From Planctopirus ephydatiae (GTDB lineage Bacteria > Planctomycetota > Planctomycetia > Planctomycetales > Planctomycetaceae), in assembly GCF_007752345.1 (NCBI RefSeq), contig NZ_CP036299.1, forward strand, positions 1,565,001-1,629,000: a DNA stretch of 64,000 bases. Direction: 5' to 3'. The notes under the pieces were generated by a model. That model saw only the letters and a list, made by a program, of their open reading frames with translations. It was not told the DNA's origin and did no database searches. Both the position numbers and the translations under genes were made by a program. Of this stretch, positions 8,565-17,917 are shown piece after piece (within the stretch, counting starts at the first letter, position 1; every line of letters starts with the position of its first letter).

Positions 8565-9136
8565 GAGCTTTTCCCACGACAGAACAATCGGCCGGCTGAC
8601 GAGTCTCTGAGTACGGCAACTCTTGGCTGCATTGTAGGCGAGTTGAGGCTGCGGGCGTGCATTTCTTTTGGGAGCAAAACTACAGGGACTTGCTTTACGA
8701 AAGTGTGAACGTAATAACAGTGTTTCGGCCAATTGGTGTGTGTGGAGTGGGATTTCCACGAACCTCGACTCATTTTCTCAGGTAATACCAACAGAGTGTG
8801 TTATTGGCATTGTCTCGGGCATCGGCTTTCGTGTGTAAAAAATAGCGGGTAGCAGCGGAGGGGTGGGGAAGTAGTCCTTAGCGTAACCTCCTGAAAATTT
8901 TGCAGTTCAGTTGGTTTTTTGGTGTTGTGACTGAGGTGCAAGTTCGCGACGATGGAGAAGTGTGTTTCAAAAAAGCTTTTGTGGTCAATAATGACTCGGT
9001 TTCTCGACTGCCGTAGATTCTGCTTGTGAGTTGGTGATTGTTGAGTTGAGTGAGTTGTTCAGAAATTTGCTGGTCGTTTGCAGGAAGCTGTGAAGTCGGC
9101 CGTTCACTTTAGAGCCTTGATTTGGGCGGAAAACCT
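8565..9136. promoter_or_regulatory. Divergent intergenic region
   Basis: This 572-base stretch separates the VWA gene (minus) from the DUF1549/1553 gene (plus) and must hold promoters for both. I see no gene and no clear -35/-10 pair. Near 9027-9060 short GTTGAGT-like direct repeats occur. Confidence 0.4.
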
Positions 9137-11017
9137 ATGACAAACAATGATTCTCAGGCAAAAGTCGGTTCAAGCTGGCGAAAAGCTGGTGTGCTGGCCT
9201 GTGGGCTGTCGCTGGCAGTTTCGGCGTTTTCCGGTTTCGCTCTGTTCGCTCAGGGATCCCTGTTGGCTCAGGAGATGGAAGCCAAGCCGGGGATGTCTGA
9301 CAAGCCCGGGATGTCCGATAAGCCCGGGATGCTGAAGCCGGGTGCGAAAGCGGCAGAGATGAAGGGTGACATGGAGGCGATGGATGGGCCTGCCATGAAA
9401 GCTTCGGGAGCGAAAGCTGCTGGTGGCGGTGATGATCTTCCTGCCCGCGTTAAGCCTGCAACGAACAAGCCGGGTGTCCGAACGGCAGCGTCGGATCCCG
9501 TTGTGCAGTTCATCAATGAAAGTCTTCGCCAGGGGTGGAAGGACAATGATGTTGAGCCTTCTCCGATGGCCGATGATGCCGAATGGATCCGTCGGGTATA
9601 CCTCGATATTGTCGGGAGAATCCCCTCGGCTGAAGAAGTTCAGGATTTTGTTGCAGACAAAAGCAAGACTAAGCGATCGGAGCTGATTGAAGCTCTGCTG
9701 GAAGATCCGGGTTATGTGCGGAACTTTACGACCATCTGGACGAACCTGTGCATTGGTCAGCGAACACCTCGCCGTGTGAGCCGGACCGGGATGCAGAAAT
9801 TCTTCCGAGAAGGATTTGCCAAGAATCGTCCCTGGAACGAAATGGTTTTTGATCTGGTCTCGGCTGAAGGTCACTTCGAAAAGAATGGAGCGACGAACTT
9901 CATTCTGGCACAAATGCAGGACAACGATGACGGCGTGCAGCTGACAGCGAAGACGACCCGCCTTTTCATGGGGATGCAGGTCCAGTGTACACAATGTCAC
10001 AATCATCCGTTTAATGAATGGAAACAGGATCAGTTCTGGCAGTTCAACAGCTTTTTCCGGCAAGTTCGCAAGATGGATCATCAGAAGCTTGACCCTCGAA
10101 CCGGGCGGCAAGTGGATGATTACTCTGAAGTTCTCTTCCGTGACTTCAGCGGTCCAGTGTTTTTTGAGAAACGTAGCGGTTTGATGCAGGTGGCCTATCC
10201 GATTTATCTCGGAGCCGAAGTCGATGCCAGCGAAGGAGTTGACCGCCGAACAGAGCTGGCCAAGCTGATGACATCTGGCGAAAAGCCTCTGGTGGCAACG
10301 GCTTATGTGAACAGGATGTGGGGTCACTTCTTTGGTTACGGGTTCACCCGGCCGGTCGATGATATGGGCCCACATAACCCATCTTCCAATCCCGCATTGC
10401 TGGATCGGTTGTCGGATGAGTTTGTCAAAAGTGGCTATGACTCCCGCCAGCTTATTCGGTGGATTGCGAATGCAGAGGCCTACAGCCTGACGAGCCGGGG
10501 GATCAAGAAAAACGAACGAGATAACCCGGCTGCTGGTGAAACTCCTTTGTTCAGCCATATTTACGTCAAGCCAATGCGGGCGGAGCAACTCTATGACTCG
10601 CTGATTGTCGCGACGAATGCTCATAAAACAGGTCGTGCTGGTTGGGAGCAATCTGAAGAGCAGCGGCAAGAGTGGCTCCAGCAGTTCGTTCAGACTTTTG
10701 GTACTGACGATAACGAAGAATCAAGTGGTTTTGATGGGACGATTCCTCAGGCCCTGATGATGATGAACGGGCCGTTGACGCGTGATGCCGTGGCTTTGAA
10801 GCCTGGCTCACATCTGGCCGAAGTCCTTGCCGGTAAAGGGAATGAGCGACAGAAGCTCAACATTCTCTATCTGTCGGTTCTCAGTCGCATGCCAACTGCG
10901 GCCGAATGGGCTCGATTCCAGAAATATGCTTCGAGTTCTGGTGGAAACCTGATTCCGGTTTATCAGGATATGTTCTGGGCTTTGCTGAATTCGAACGAAT
11001 TTATCTTCATTCACTAG
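9137..11017 (+). CDS. Secreted DUF1549/DUF1553 protein
   Basis: A 626-residue exported protein. The start at 9137 (MTNNDSQAKV) has GGCGGA upstream; an in-frame TTG at 9122 is less likely. The signal segment VLACGLSLAVSAFSGFALF is followed by a low-complexity linker containing KPGMSD repeats (21-base DNA repeats near 9286-9330) and Ala/Lys-rich sequence. DUF1549 begins near residue 120 (RRVYLDIVGRIPS) and includes CTQCHNHPF near 284. DUF1553 runs from about 368 (AYVNRMWGHFFGYGF) to the end. No PSCyt1 or LamG part is present. It is paired with the DUF1501 gene at 11135. The C-terminal 500 residues closely resemble those of the 886-residue protein at 13501, so the two are paralogues. Biochemical role unknown. 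Confidence 0.92.
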   Translation: MTNNDSQAKVGSSWRKAGVLACGLSLAVSAFSGFALFAQGSLLAQEMEAKPGMSDKPGMSDKPGMLKPGAKAAEMKGDMEAMDGPAMKASGAKAAGGGDDLPARVKPATNKPGVRTAASDPVVQFINESLRQGWKDNDVEPSPMADDAEWIRRVYLDIVGRIPSAEEVQDFVADKSKTKRSELIEALLEDPGYVRNFTTIWTNLCIGQRTPRRVSRTGMQKFFREGFAKNRPWNEMVFDLVSAEGHFEKNGATNFILAQMQDNDDGVQLTAKTTRLFMGMQVQCTQCHNHPFNEWKQDQFWQFNSFFRQVRKMDHQKLDPRTGRQVDDYSEVLFRDFSGPVFFEKRSGLMQVAYPIYLGAEVDASEGVDRRTELAKLMTSGEKPLVATAYVNRMWGHFFGYGFTRPVDDMGPHNPSSNPALLDRLSDEFVKSGYDSRQLIRWIANAEAYSLTSRGIKKNERDNPAAGETPLFSHIYVKPMRAEQLYDSLIVATNAHKTGRAGWEQSEEQRQEWLQQFVQTFGTDDNEESSGFDGTIPQALMMMNGPLTRDAVALKPGSHLAEVLAGKGNERQKLNILYLSVLSRMPTAAEWARFQKYASSSGGNLIPVYQDMFWALLNSNEFIFIH

Positions 11018-11134
11018 AACATTCTGTGGTTTCGGTGCGTTATTCAGTAGAGAAATCTACAAAGTCAGTCGAGTCAGTCAGTCAAGTTCTTCAAACAAGT
11101 TCAATTTGTCAAATTGAGAGTCGGAGATCAGTTT

Positions 11135-12454
11135 ATGTCAATTTTCCAGCCTGACGGTATGAGTCGCCGACACTTTGTGCGGCACCTGGCAGCGACAGCT
11201 GCAACAATTCCGGCTCTTGAATTCATCTCTCATGTGCGGGCCAACGCAGCAGAGCTGAAGAAGAACCAGAAGTCTTGCATCCTCATGTGGATGAGTGGTG
11301 GTCCCCCCACCATTGACATCTGGGATCTCAAGCCTGGTTCCAAGAATGGTGGCGAATTCAAGCCCATTTCGACCAAGGGCGATCTGCAGATCAGTGAGCA
11401 TATGCCGAAGACCGCTCAGGTGATGAATCATCTGTCAGTCGTGCGTGCTATGAGCACCCGCGAAGCTGACCATGGTCGTGGCACCTATTTCATGCATACA
11501 GGCTATGTTCCTAATCCGACGGTCGTGCATCCATCCTTTGGCTCGGTGGTAAGCTACGAGCTGGGAACCAAGCGGAAGGAGCTGGAAATTCCAGCATTTG
11601 TCTCGATTGGTGGCGGTCGTGAAGGAACAGGCCCAGGCTTTTTGGGGATGTCCAACGCTCCCTTCGTGGTGGATTCGAACGGTGGTATTCGCAACGCTGA
11701 CTTGAATGGCGTGTCAGCCGGTCAGTTGGGTCGCCGCCTGGATATGCTGGGCTCTGTTGAAGAAGGTTTCATCAACTCGCAGCGTGGTGAGTCTGGTCAG
11801 TCTCACAAGGAGATTTACCAGAAGGCTGTGAATCTGATGACTTCGAAGCAGATGGACGCTTTCAAGGTGGCTCAGGAATCACCTGAAACTCTGGCTCGCT
11901 ACAGTCCAACACCGAATGGTAATGCCATGGGTGGTGGAATGGGTGGGATTAGCGGCTTTGGTCGTGGCCTCCTGATGGCCCGTCGCCTGGTCGAATCCGG
12001 TGTGCCATTTGTGGAAGTCGATTTCGGCGGCTGGGATCTCCACAACGATGTCTTCAATTCGCTGAAGAATCGTATGCTGCCCCAGTTGGATGCCGGGATT
12101 TCCGCTCTGGTCACCGACCTCAAAGAGCGTGGCATGCTCGATAACACGGTCATTGTGTGGATGGGTGAGTTTGGTCGTACCCCTCGAATCAACCAGAATA
12201 CTGGTCGCGATCACTGGGCAGCCAGTTGGTCGACGATGATTGGTGGCGGTGGTCTGCGTGGTGGTGTGGCTGTTGGCGAGACCGACAGTGACGGCATTGC
12301 AGTCGCCAGCGGCAAGAGCTATCTGCCAGGAGATATCTGGGCCACAGCGGCACATGCTCTGGGGATTCCTCTCGATACCGTGCACACTTCGAAGCGTGGA
12401 CGCCCGATGAAAATTGCTAACGGTGGAACACCGATTAAGGAATTGATTTCCTAG
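11135..12454 (+). CDS. Tat-exported DUF1501 family protein
   Basis: A 439-residue DUF1501 protein. The N-terminus [20 protein letters not shown] has the twin-arginine pattern and a hydrophobic stretch, so export by the Tat system is likely. Core motifs: [19 protein letters not shown] near residue 52, [20 protein letters not shown] near 105, and [13 protein letters not shown] with GRDHW near 342, which mark the sulfatase/alkaline-phosphatase-like fold. The start at 11135 follows CGGAGA; an in-frame TTG lies at 11114. It forms a pair with the DUF1549/1553 gene 117 bases upstream, a conserved planctomycete arrangement. A GC-rich hairpin closes the unit at 12555-12587. Confidence 0.93.
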   Translation: MSIFQPDGMSRRHFVRHLAATAATIPALEFISHVRANAAELKKNQKSCILMWMSGGPPTIDIWDLKPGSKNGGEFKPISTKGDLQISEHMPKTAQVMNHLSVVRAMSTREADHGRGTYFMHTGYVPNPTVVHPSFGSVVSYELGTKRKELEIPAFVSIGGGREGTGPGFLGMSNAPFVVDSNGGIRNADLNGVSAGQLGRRLDMLGSVEEGFINSQRGESGQSHKEIYQKAVNLMTSKQMDAFKVAQESPETLARYSPTPNGNAMGGGMGGISGFGRGLLMARRLVESGVPFVEVDFGGWDLHNDVFNSLKNRMLPQLDAGISALVTDLKERGMLDNTVIVWMGEFGRTPRINQNTGRDHWAASWSTMIGGGGLRGGVAVGETDSDGIAVASGKSYLPGDIWATAAHALGIPLDTVHTSKRGRPMKIANGGTPIKELIS

Positions 12455-12777
12455 TGGACTCTGGATGTTGTAGTGCTTCACGTTGAGAGGTGCTGGTTGG
12501 TGTGAGTTAATATCAGCTCCGTGCTCTTTCAAGTGAGTAAATACATAGTTCAATGGCGGGGAGTGAGGCTTGGCCGAGCTCCCCGCCTGTGTCTCACCCG
12601 TCTGATTTCCAGGGAAGCTAAAGATCATCTGGCAGGCGCGAATCACGACGGAGTCAGTTGCCTGAAAGGATTTTCTTTTTTCGTTGTGCCTGGTTGATTC
12701 GTTTGCCTGTCTGCTCTTGCTACCTCTGATATGTCGATGTCATCAGTTCATCCACATCCAGTCCGTGAAAATGCGGC
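12455..12777. promoter_or_regulatory. Intergenic region before the sigma factor gene
   Basis: This stretch of 323 bases holds the terminator hairpin at 12555-12587 and presumably the promoter of the ECF sigma gene. No gene is seen. Confidence 0.4.
12555..12587 (+). terminator. GC-rich hairpin after the DUF1501 gene
   Basis: A perfect 9-bp stem GGCGGGGAG / CTCCCCGCC encloses a 15-base loop about 100 bases after the stop. It is followed by only a weak T-rich run (TGTGTCT). Likely a transcription terminator for the DUF1549-DUF1501 unit. Confidence 0.5.
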
Positions 12778-13386
12778 ATGAGTACTTCACCGTCTGAGCA
12801 ATTTGAGCCTCAAGTCAATCCTGGTGAGGGAGTTGAGGCTTTGACTTTTCAGAAGGACAACGGTTCTGAACCAGCTTCACAGGCTGAGTTTGTGCAGCTG
12901 TTTACCAGGTCTCAAAGAAGGTTGTATTTATATATATTGTCCCAGGTGCCGCATCCGGTTGAGGCTGAAGAGATTCTGCAGGAAGCCAATGTCATCGCCT
13001 GGACGAAATCGTCTCAGTATCGCAGTGGCAGTAATTTTTTTGCCTGGGTCTGTCAGATCGCTCACTTCGAGATTCTCAAGCATCGCAGTCGGCAGAAGCG
13101 AACGAAGCTCAGATTCAGCGATGAGTTTATTGAGCAGGTGGCCAGTGAAGTTGTTGAGCAGGTGGATGAGCTGGAGTCTCGTCGGCTGGCTTTAAAGCAT
13201 TGTCTGGGAAAATTGCGAGATAAAGACCGAGAACTGATTGAGTCCCGCTATGCTCCCGGTGAGCGTGGTAAAGACCTGGCTTGCCAGATTGGACGACCAG
13301 CGAATTCCGTCTATCAATCATTGGGAAGAATTCGCCGTACACTCATGGAATGTATTCAGCGGCAACTGGCAGTTGAGTTTCATTAA
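12778..13386 (+). CDS. ECF-type RNA polymerase sigma factor
   Basis: A 202-residue sigma-70-family factor with only regions 2 and 4. Region 2 spans about residues 40-110: EAEEILQEANVIAWTKSSQY is the region 2.2-like core and FFAWVCQIAHFEILKHRSR the 2.3/2.4 helix. Region 4 covers about 140-195, with LRDKDRELIESRYAPGERG and a helix-turn-helix ending RPANSVYQSLGRIRRTL. It matches the ECF group expanded in Rhodopirellula and Verrucomicrobium. The next gene begins 114 bases downstream and has an anti-sigma-like N-terminus, so the two probably form a sigma/anti-sigma pair. Target promoters are unknown. Confidence 0.9.
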   Translation: MSTSPSEQFEPQVNPGEGVEALTFQKDNGSEPASQAEFVQLFTRSQRRLYLYILSQVPHPVEAEEILQEANVIAWTKSSQYRSGSNFFAWVCQIAHFEILKHRSRQKRTKLRFSDEFIEQVASEVVEQVDELESRRLALKHCLGKLRDKDRELIESRYAPGERGKDLACQIGRPANSVYQSLGRIRRTLMECIQRQLAVEFH

Positions 13387-13500
13387 GTTCGATCTGTCGT
13401 TTTACTAATCCTGAGATATGCGTCAGAAATTACCTGTAGTGACTGTGGACTGATCGAGAACTGATCTGACCGAGGCTGATCTCGAAGAGAACTGAGAAGT

Positions 13501-16161
13501 ATGTCGACCTGGAATGACGAACTCTGGCAACTGCTCGAAGCATTGTGCGAAGATCGCATAAATGCCGATGGGCTACTGCGGCTGGAGCAGATTGTTCTCT
13601 CGTCGAAAGAGGCCAGGCTCTTCTATATTCGATACATCGATCTGCATGGATCACTCTATTGGAATGCGGCCTTTGGCGCTCGGCAGGACGAAGTTTCACC
13701 AGTTGCTGATGATGATGCCGTGCAGGCTGCAGTTTCCGATGCTGAAGTTGATCGAGACTCGGAGTTTAAGGAGAGCCCTGACGAGTTGACCTGGGAGCAG
13801 TTCTCGTCATTGATGGTCGAGAACATTCCAGAAAATGAACCTCTGGTGTCAGTATCGACCGATACGGAAGTTGCTCTTCCGGAGACGAAAGATACTCTCG
13901 GGCCCGAAGGTTATCTCTGGCAGGAACTCCCCTCCAGGTTAACAGCCGTTAAAGCAGTGGCAACGGCATCTCAGTTGTCTCCTGCCGGGAAATCGACTCA
14001 CGGTTCGACCTCCTGGCTGAGTGGGATGTTGGGCAAGGTCAAGTCGCGACGCAGTCGACGCCTTAAGAAATGGGTGAAATCAACGGGCTCGGCATATGCC
14101 GGTATTGCCGCTGTGCTATTGGTGTGTTTGTCGGTCGCTTTGTGGCAGCAGATTCCTGGACGGAGTGGCCAATTTCTGGCGAGTTTGTGGAAGCCCGCTG
14201 CTAAACTTGATGCGCCACTGGCAAATCATGCGGATCTGTCGATATCGGATCCAGCCGGTTCGCTAACAAAGGTTAATACCAACGCACATCCTGCTGTTGA
14301 GATCAATGGGCCGCTCAATCGTTCCAATTCCGAAACGACAGCTCGAACGAACGGTCGAACACCAGTGGCATTGCCACTTTCAGTACTCGATAACCCTCAG
14401 GGAGTTTCGCAGGCCAGTCCGACAGAGGAACTGATTGCTCAGCGTGCTCAGGCTCTTAAAGAGCAGCAGGCGATGGCTGAAGAGGCCGCACGGATTAAGT
14501 CGCTGTCGGAATCTGTCAGTGCGTTTGTGAAGTCGCCCTCCAAGCCGTCGATTGCATTTACCTATCCTCAAGGTCGGTTTTCCAGTGCCCAAGTCGTCTC
14601 TCAAGTAAACGACTATCTGACGAAGACTTGGAAAGAGCAGAACCTCACGCCGGCTCCATTGGCGAGCGAGGCTGTGTGGCATCGCCGAGTCTATCTGGAT
14701 CTTGTCGGCCATATTCCCACGTCAGCAGAGACCGAGGCCTATCTGTCGGATCGTTCTCCCGGACGGCGAGAGCGGCTGGTGGATCGATTGCTGGACGATC
14801 CTGGCTTTGCCCGCCATCTGGCGACGACCTGGACGAATCTTCTCGTTGGTCGGCATGGACTGGAGACAGCCGATCGCCAGGCTTTACATGAATACCTGCG
14901 TGTCAGCTTTGCCGGACATCGCCCATGGAACCGCATCGTCGAGGATCTTGTATCTGCCAGTGGGCGTTCCCACGAAAATGGGGCAACGAATTTCCTGCTG
15001 GCCAACTTGAATCAAGATGCTTTGGCAGCCACCACCAGAACCGCCCGATTGTTTCTCGGGCAGAGCCTCGACTGCGTGCAATGCCACCAGCATCCCTTTG
15101 ACGATGCTCGTCAGGCTAAATTCTGGGAATTGAACAGCTTTTTCCGTCAGGCCAGCAGTCGCCCCGTTCTAGTGCTGGATCAGCAGACGGGAAAACGGGT
15201 GCAGGTTGCTCACGAGTTATATGATCTGCCTGTCGCTGGCCCGGTTTATTTTGAGACGACGAATCAGACATCTGTCGCTGCTTTTCCTCGCTGGGCAGGG
15301 CAAGAGGTTGATGATTCTGCCACAACGCGCCGGCGGGTGGAGTTAGGGCGTATTCTGGCTGAAGATCACGATCATCAATTGGCACGTGCTTTCGTGAATC
15401 GCCAGTGGAGCCAGTTCTTCGGTCGAGGGTTTACGACTCCGGTGGATGATATGGGGGTTCACCAGCCGCCAGTTCATCCTGAGCTGCTCGCGTTGCTGAC
15501 GCGCAGTTTCGTTCAGGAGAACTACAGCATTCGGGAACTGGTGCGTTGCATGGTGAACTCGAGGCCCTACCAGTTGGCCTCTATCATGGATTTTGATTCT
15601 GCTCCCAAGCCCCTGTCGAATGCCACGGGTAGCGAGTCAGTGATCCGGGAGGAATACACGTCTTTTGAATTCATGCGTGCCCGGCCACTTTCTCCTGAGC
15701 AGATCTTTGATTCTTTTCTGATCATGAAAAGTCCTGTTCCAGGGCAACAGCAGTTCTGGATGGAAGCTATTGAAAAACGTCAGGAATGGATCGCACCTTT
15801 TATTCAACAACTTCCAACTGAAGAGAATCTTGAGACGAGTCTCTATGCTTCGCCATTACAGGAAGTGCTCACGCTGATGAACGGCGATCTGACTCAAGAT
15901 CTGCTTTCTGCCACATCCGGGACGCTTCTTGCGGAAACATTGAAGCGATATACCAGAGATGTCGACCGCGCGAATGCTCTCACGATGGCCATTGTGTCCC
16001 GCAAAGCGACTGAAACGGAATTGACCATACTTCGAGCCGCTTTATCGAAGGTCGCGGGTAAAGTCAAAAATGGCGAAAATGCCGAAGTGCTGACCCTTGA
16101 TCTCTGGCGTGATTTTGCCTGGGCTCTGCTGAATTCGTCTGAGTTTCGCATGAATCACTAG
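13501..16161 (+). CDS. Anti-sigma-like N-terminus fused to DUF1549/DUF1553
   Basis: An 886-residue inner-membrane protein. Residues 1-60 (LLEALCEDRINADGLLRLEQ, then FYIRYIDLHGSLYW) match the short helical module that opens planctomycete FecR/LamG-type anti-sigma proteins. A low-complexity cytoplasmic stretch leads to one membrane segment at about 198-217 (AGIAAVLLVCLSVALW). The outside part has a Q/A-rich linker, DUF1549 from about 363 (RRVYLDLVGHIPTS, CVQCHQHPF near 526) and DUF1553 from about 610 (AFVNRQWSQFFGRGF) to the end. Position just after an ECF sigma gene suggests it holds that factor at the membrane and responds to something sensed or done by its outer domain; this is inference. 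The outer part is a paralogue of the 626-residue protein at 9137. Unlike that one it has no DUF1501 partner. Confidence 0.85.
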   Translation: MSTWNDELWQLLEALCEDRINADGLLRLEQIVLSSKEARLFYIRYIDLHGSLYWNAAFGARQDEVSPVADDDAVQAAVSDAEVDRDSEFKESPDELTWEQFSSLMVENIPENEPLVSVSTDTEVALPETKDTLGPEGYLWQELPSRLTAVKAVATASQLSPAGKSTHGSTSWLSGMLGKVKSRRSRRLKKWVKSTGSAYAGIAAVLLVCLSVALWQQIPGRSGQFLASLWKPAAKLDAPLANHADLSISDPAGSLTKVNTNAHPAVEINGPLNRSNSETTARTNGRTPVALPLSVLDNPQGVSQASPTEELIAQRAQALKEQQAMAEEAARIKSLSESVSAFVKSPSKPSIAFTYPQGRFSSAQVVSQVNDYLTKTWKEQNLTPAPLASEAVWHRRVYLDLVGHIPTSAETEAYLSDRSPGRRERLVDRLLDDPGFARHLATTWTNLLVGRHGLETADRQALHEYLRVSFAGHRPWNRIVEDLVSASGRSHENGATNFLLANLNQDALAATTRTARLFLGQSLDCVQCHQHPFDDARQAKFWELNSFFRQASSRPVLVLDQQTGKRVQVAHELYDLPVAGPVYFETTNQTSVAAFPRWAGQEVDDSATTRRRVELGRILAEDHDHQLARAFVNRQWSQFFGRGFTTPVDDMGVHQPPVHPELLALLTRSFVQENYSIRELVRCMVNSRPYQLASIMDFDSAPKPLSNATGSESVIREEYTSFEFMRARPLSPEQIFDSFLIMKSPVPGQQQFWMEAIEKRQEWIAPFIQQLPTEENLETSLYASPLQEVLTLMNGDLTQDLLSATSGTLLAETLKRYTRDVDRANALTMAIVSRKATETELTILRAALSKVAGKVKNGENAEVLTLDLWRDFAWALLNSSEFRMNH

Positions 16162-16184
16162 GCCCCTATCTGCCACATCCACGC

Positions 16185-16931
16185 ATGCAACTTATGACAT
16201 CACTCTCAAAAGTCCGAGGTCTATTCGTCACCGGAACCGACACTGATGTGGGCAAGACCTATGTCTCCTGCAGGATCATTGAGGCCCTGCTGAGTTCGGG
16301 GCATAACGTGGGTGCTTACAAACCCGCCTGCTCTGGTGCGATGGTTTCCAGTCAGGGGTCTTCCTCATTGCCGGAATGGCATGATGTCCATGAGTTGTGG
16401 AGTGCCACCGGCCAGCGGTTTCCGAAATCGCAAGTTTGTCCACAATGTTATTTAGAGCCACTGGCACCTCCTTTAGCTGCTGCCCGGGAAGGTCGCACTG
16501 TGTCGGCTGAGCAACTGCGTTCTGGTGTCGATTGGTGGCTGGATCGAGTCGATCTGCTGCTTGTCGAAGGGGCGGGAGGAATCTTTGCCCCGATCTCTGA
16601 GCAGGATGTTGTCCTGGATCTGGCTGTCGATCTCGGCTTTCCCATGCTGATTGTCGCACGCCCGGGCCTAGGAACTATTAATCATACACTGCTGACAATT
16701 GCCGCCATCCGGCAGCGGGATTTACCAATTACTGGCGTCGTGATGACGTCGGCATTGCCCTTTGAACAGCAATCGGTCATGGAGAACATCAAGGAAATAA
16801 CAGACCGCTCCGGAGTGCCAGTTCTCGCTGTGATAGAACCTGATCAACCCTGGCCCGCCACGATCGATCCCGCAGCCTACTTTTCTCGCTCTCCAAACCC
16901 GACTCATCAGGAACTTCAAGTTGGCAAGTGA
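16185..16931 (+). CDS. bioD: Dethiobiotin synthetase
   Basis: A 248-residue P-loop enzyme that closes the ureido ring of dethiobiotin from 7,8-diaminopelargonate, CO2 and ATP in biotin synthesis. Seen: the glycine-rich ATP loop GTDTDVGKTYVS at about residues 16-27, the substrate loop YKPACSG near 46, LVEGAGGIFAPI near 125, and the ribose/adenine region toward the C-terminus. Length is typical. ATG at 16185 and a second ATG at 16194 are both possible starts; neither has a clear ribosome site. It lies only 23 bases after the anti-sigma fusion gene and may be read from the same transcript. No other bio gene is in the window. Confidence 0.93.
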   Translation: MQLMTSLSKVRGLFVTGTDTDVGKTYVSCRIIEALLSSGHNVGAYKPACSGAMVSSQGSSSLPEWHDVHELWSATGQRFPKSQVCPQCYLEPLAPPLAAAREGRTVSAEQLRSGVDWWLDRVDLLLVEGAGGIFAPISEQDVVLDLAVDLGFPMLIVARPGLGTINHTLLTIAAIRQRDLPITGVVMTSALPFEQQSVMENIKEITDRSGVPVLAVIEPDQPWPATIDPAAYFSRSPNPTHQELQVGK

Positions 16932-16935
16932 AGAT

Positions 16936-16967
16936 CAGTGGCGCAACAAAGCTGTCTGTCGCCACTG
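16936..16967. terminator. Hairpin between convergent genes
   Basis: An 8-bp inverted repeat CAGTGGCG / CGCCACTG lies between the bioD stop and the stop of the convergent leucine-rich lipoprotein gene. It has no T-tract on either side; it may act as a bidirectional terminator. Confidence 0.35.
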
Positions 16968-16978
16968 TATGCCGCATT

Positions 16979-17917
16979 TCATGGCCGATTGGCTTCGGCC
17001 CAGAATTGCGCTGGTGTACGCAGAGGAGTTTGTCCAAATTGAGTATCTAATTCCTTCAATGAGGGCATCTGGCGAATCACTTCCAGGCCTGATTGAATTT
17101 TTTCCGGCGTGAAAATCAACCGGTCAAGTTTCAGGCCGGCTAAAGGTGTCAGATCTTCGACTGCAGTCTCTCCGATATGCAGACGCCTCAGAGAAGTGCT
17201 CTTTGCGAGTGGTGAAAGATCCTTGACCGGTGTTTTATGCAGTGTCAGGCTCACCAGAGGCAGCTCTGCCAGAGGTGCAATCTCTGATACTTGTGTCTCA
17301 TTGAGCCAGAGCATCTCCAATGGGGACTTGGCGAGTGGAGTGATGTCCTTTACCTGCGTTCCCAGCAGGTTCAATTCTTTCAAGGGGAGACCTTCGAGTG
17401 GTTTGATATCTGCCAGTGGAGCGTAAGTGACCCACAACGTGCTGATTGAAGAATTCGCCAGGGGAGAGAGATCTTTCACCTGACATTCCTCCAGATAAAG
17501 GGCCTTGAGAGGCAACTCTTTCAGTGGTGATAAATCCTGAATCAGGCTATTCCGAATCCCTAAAGCTTCGAGTTTTGTGGAAGCCAGCGGTGACAGATCC
17601 ACCAGATCGGCATTCTCAAATTCGGCTCGTACAATTCTCCCGTTTTCTTCTTCGGCACGCATGTTCTCCAGGCGCAGAAACGGATTTCGAGCTTTGAGTT
17701 CCCGCTGAAACTTCTGCAAAGGATCTTCGGGTTGCTCGGGTGCCAAAGGGGCCATCGCCACATCCTCAGCAGGAGGATCGGGCATGGTCTCATGATCGGC
17801 TGTGGTTGTCGAACTGCCGCAACCGGGCTGGAGGATCACCAGGAGCTGCAAAGTTAAAGCGAGCCAGGCGAATCGAGCCGTTGTTAAAGTCCTTGAATTT
17901 GAAGTGATTTCCACCAT
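16979..17917 (-). CDS. Leucine-rich-repeat lipoprotein
   Basis: A 312-residue predicted lipoprotein. The hydrophobic N-terminus ends in the lipobox LQPGC with cysteine 33 as the lipid site. From about residue 80 to 290 it is built of short leucine-rich repeats of about 22 residues with the recurring core 'LSPLA' / 'ITPLA' / 'LTPLA' (internalin-like), for example VKDLSPLANS, VKDITPLAKS, VKDLSPLAKS. Such domains bind proteins; no ligand can be named. Its ATG lies inside the end of the upstream 972-residue gene (34-base overlap), so the two are probably translated in a coupled way. Confidence 0.8.
   Translation of the reverse strand: MVEITSNSRTLTTARFAWLALTLQLLVILQPGCGSSTTTADHETMPDPPAEDVAMAPLAPEQPEDPLQKFQRELKARNPFLRLENMRAEEENGRIVRAEFENADLVDLSPLASTKLEALGIRNSLIQDLSPLKELPLKALYLEECQVKDLSPLANSSISTLWVTYAPLADIKPLEGLPLKELNLLGTQVKDITPLAKSPLEMLWLNETQVSEIAPLAELPLVSLTLHKTPVKDLSPLAKSTSLRRLHIGETAVEDLTPLAGLKLDRLIFTPEKIQSGLEVIRQMPSLKELDTQFGQTPLRTPAQFWAEANRP

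Noticed and set aside
9170-10669. Long open frame of 499 codons on the minus strand
   Set aside because: It lies wholly opposite the well-supported DUF1549/1553 gene, has no family-like motif and reflects codon bias of the real gene.
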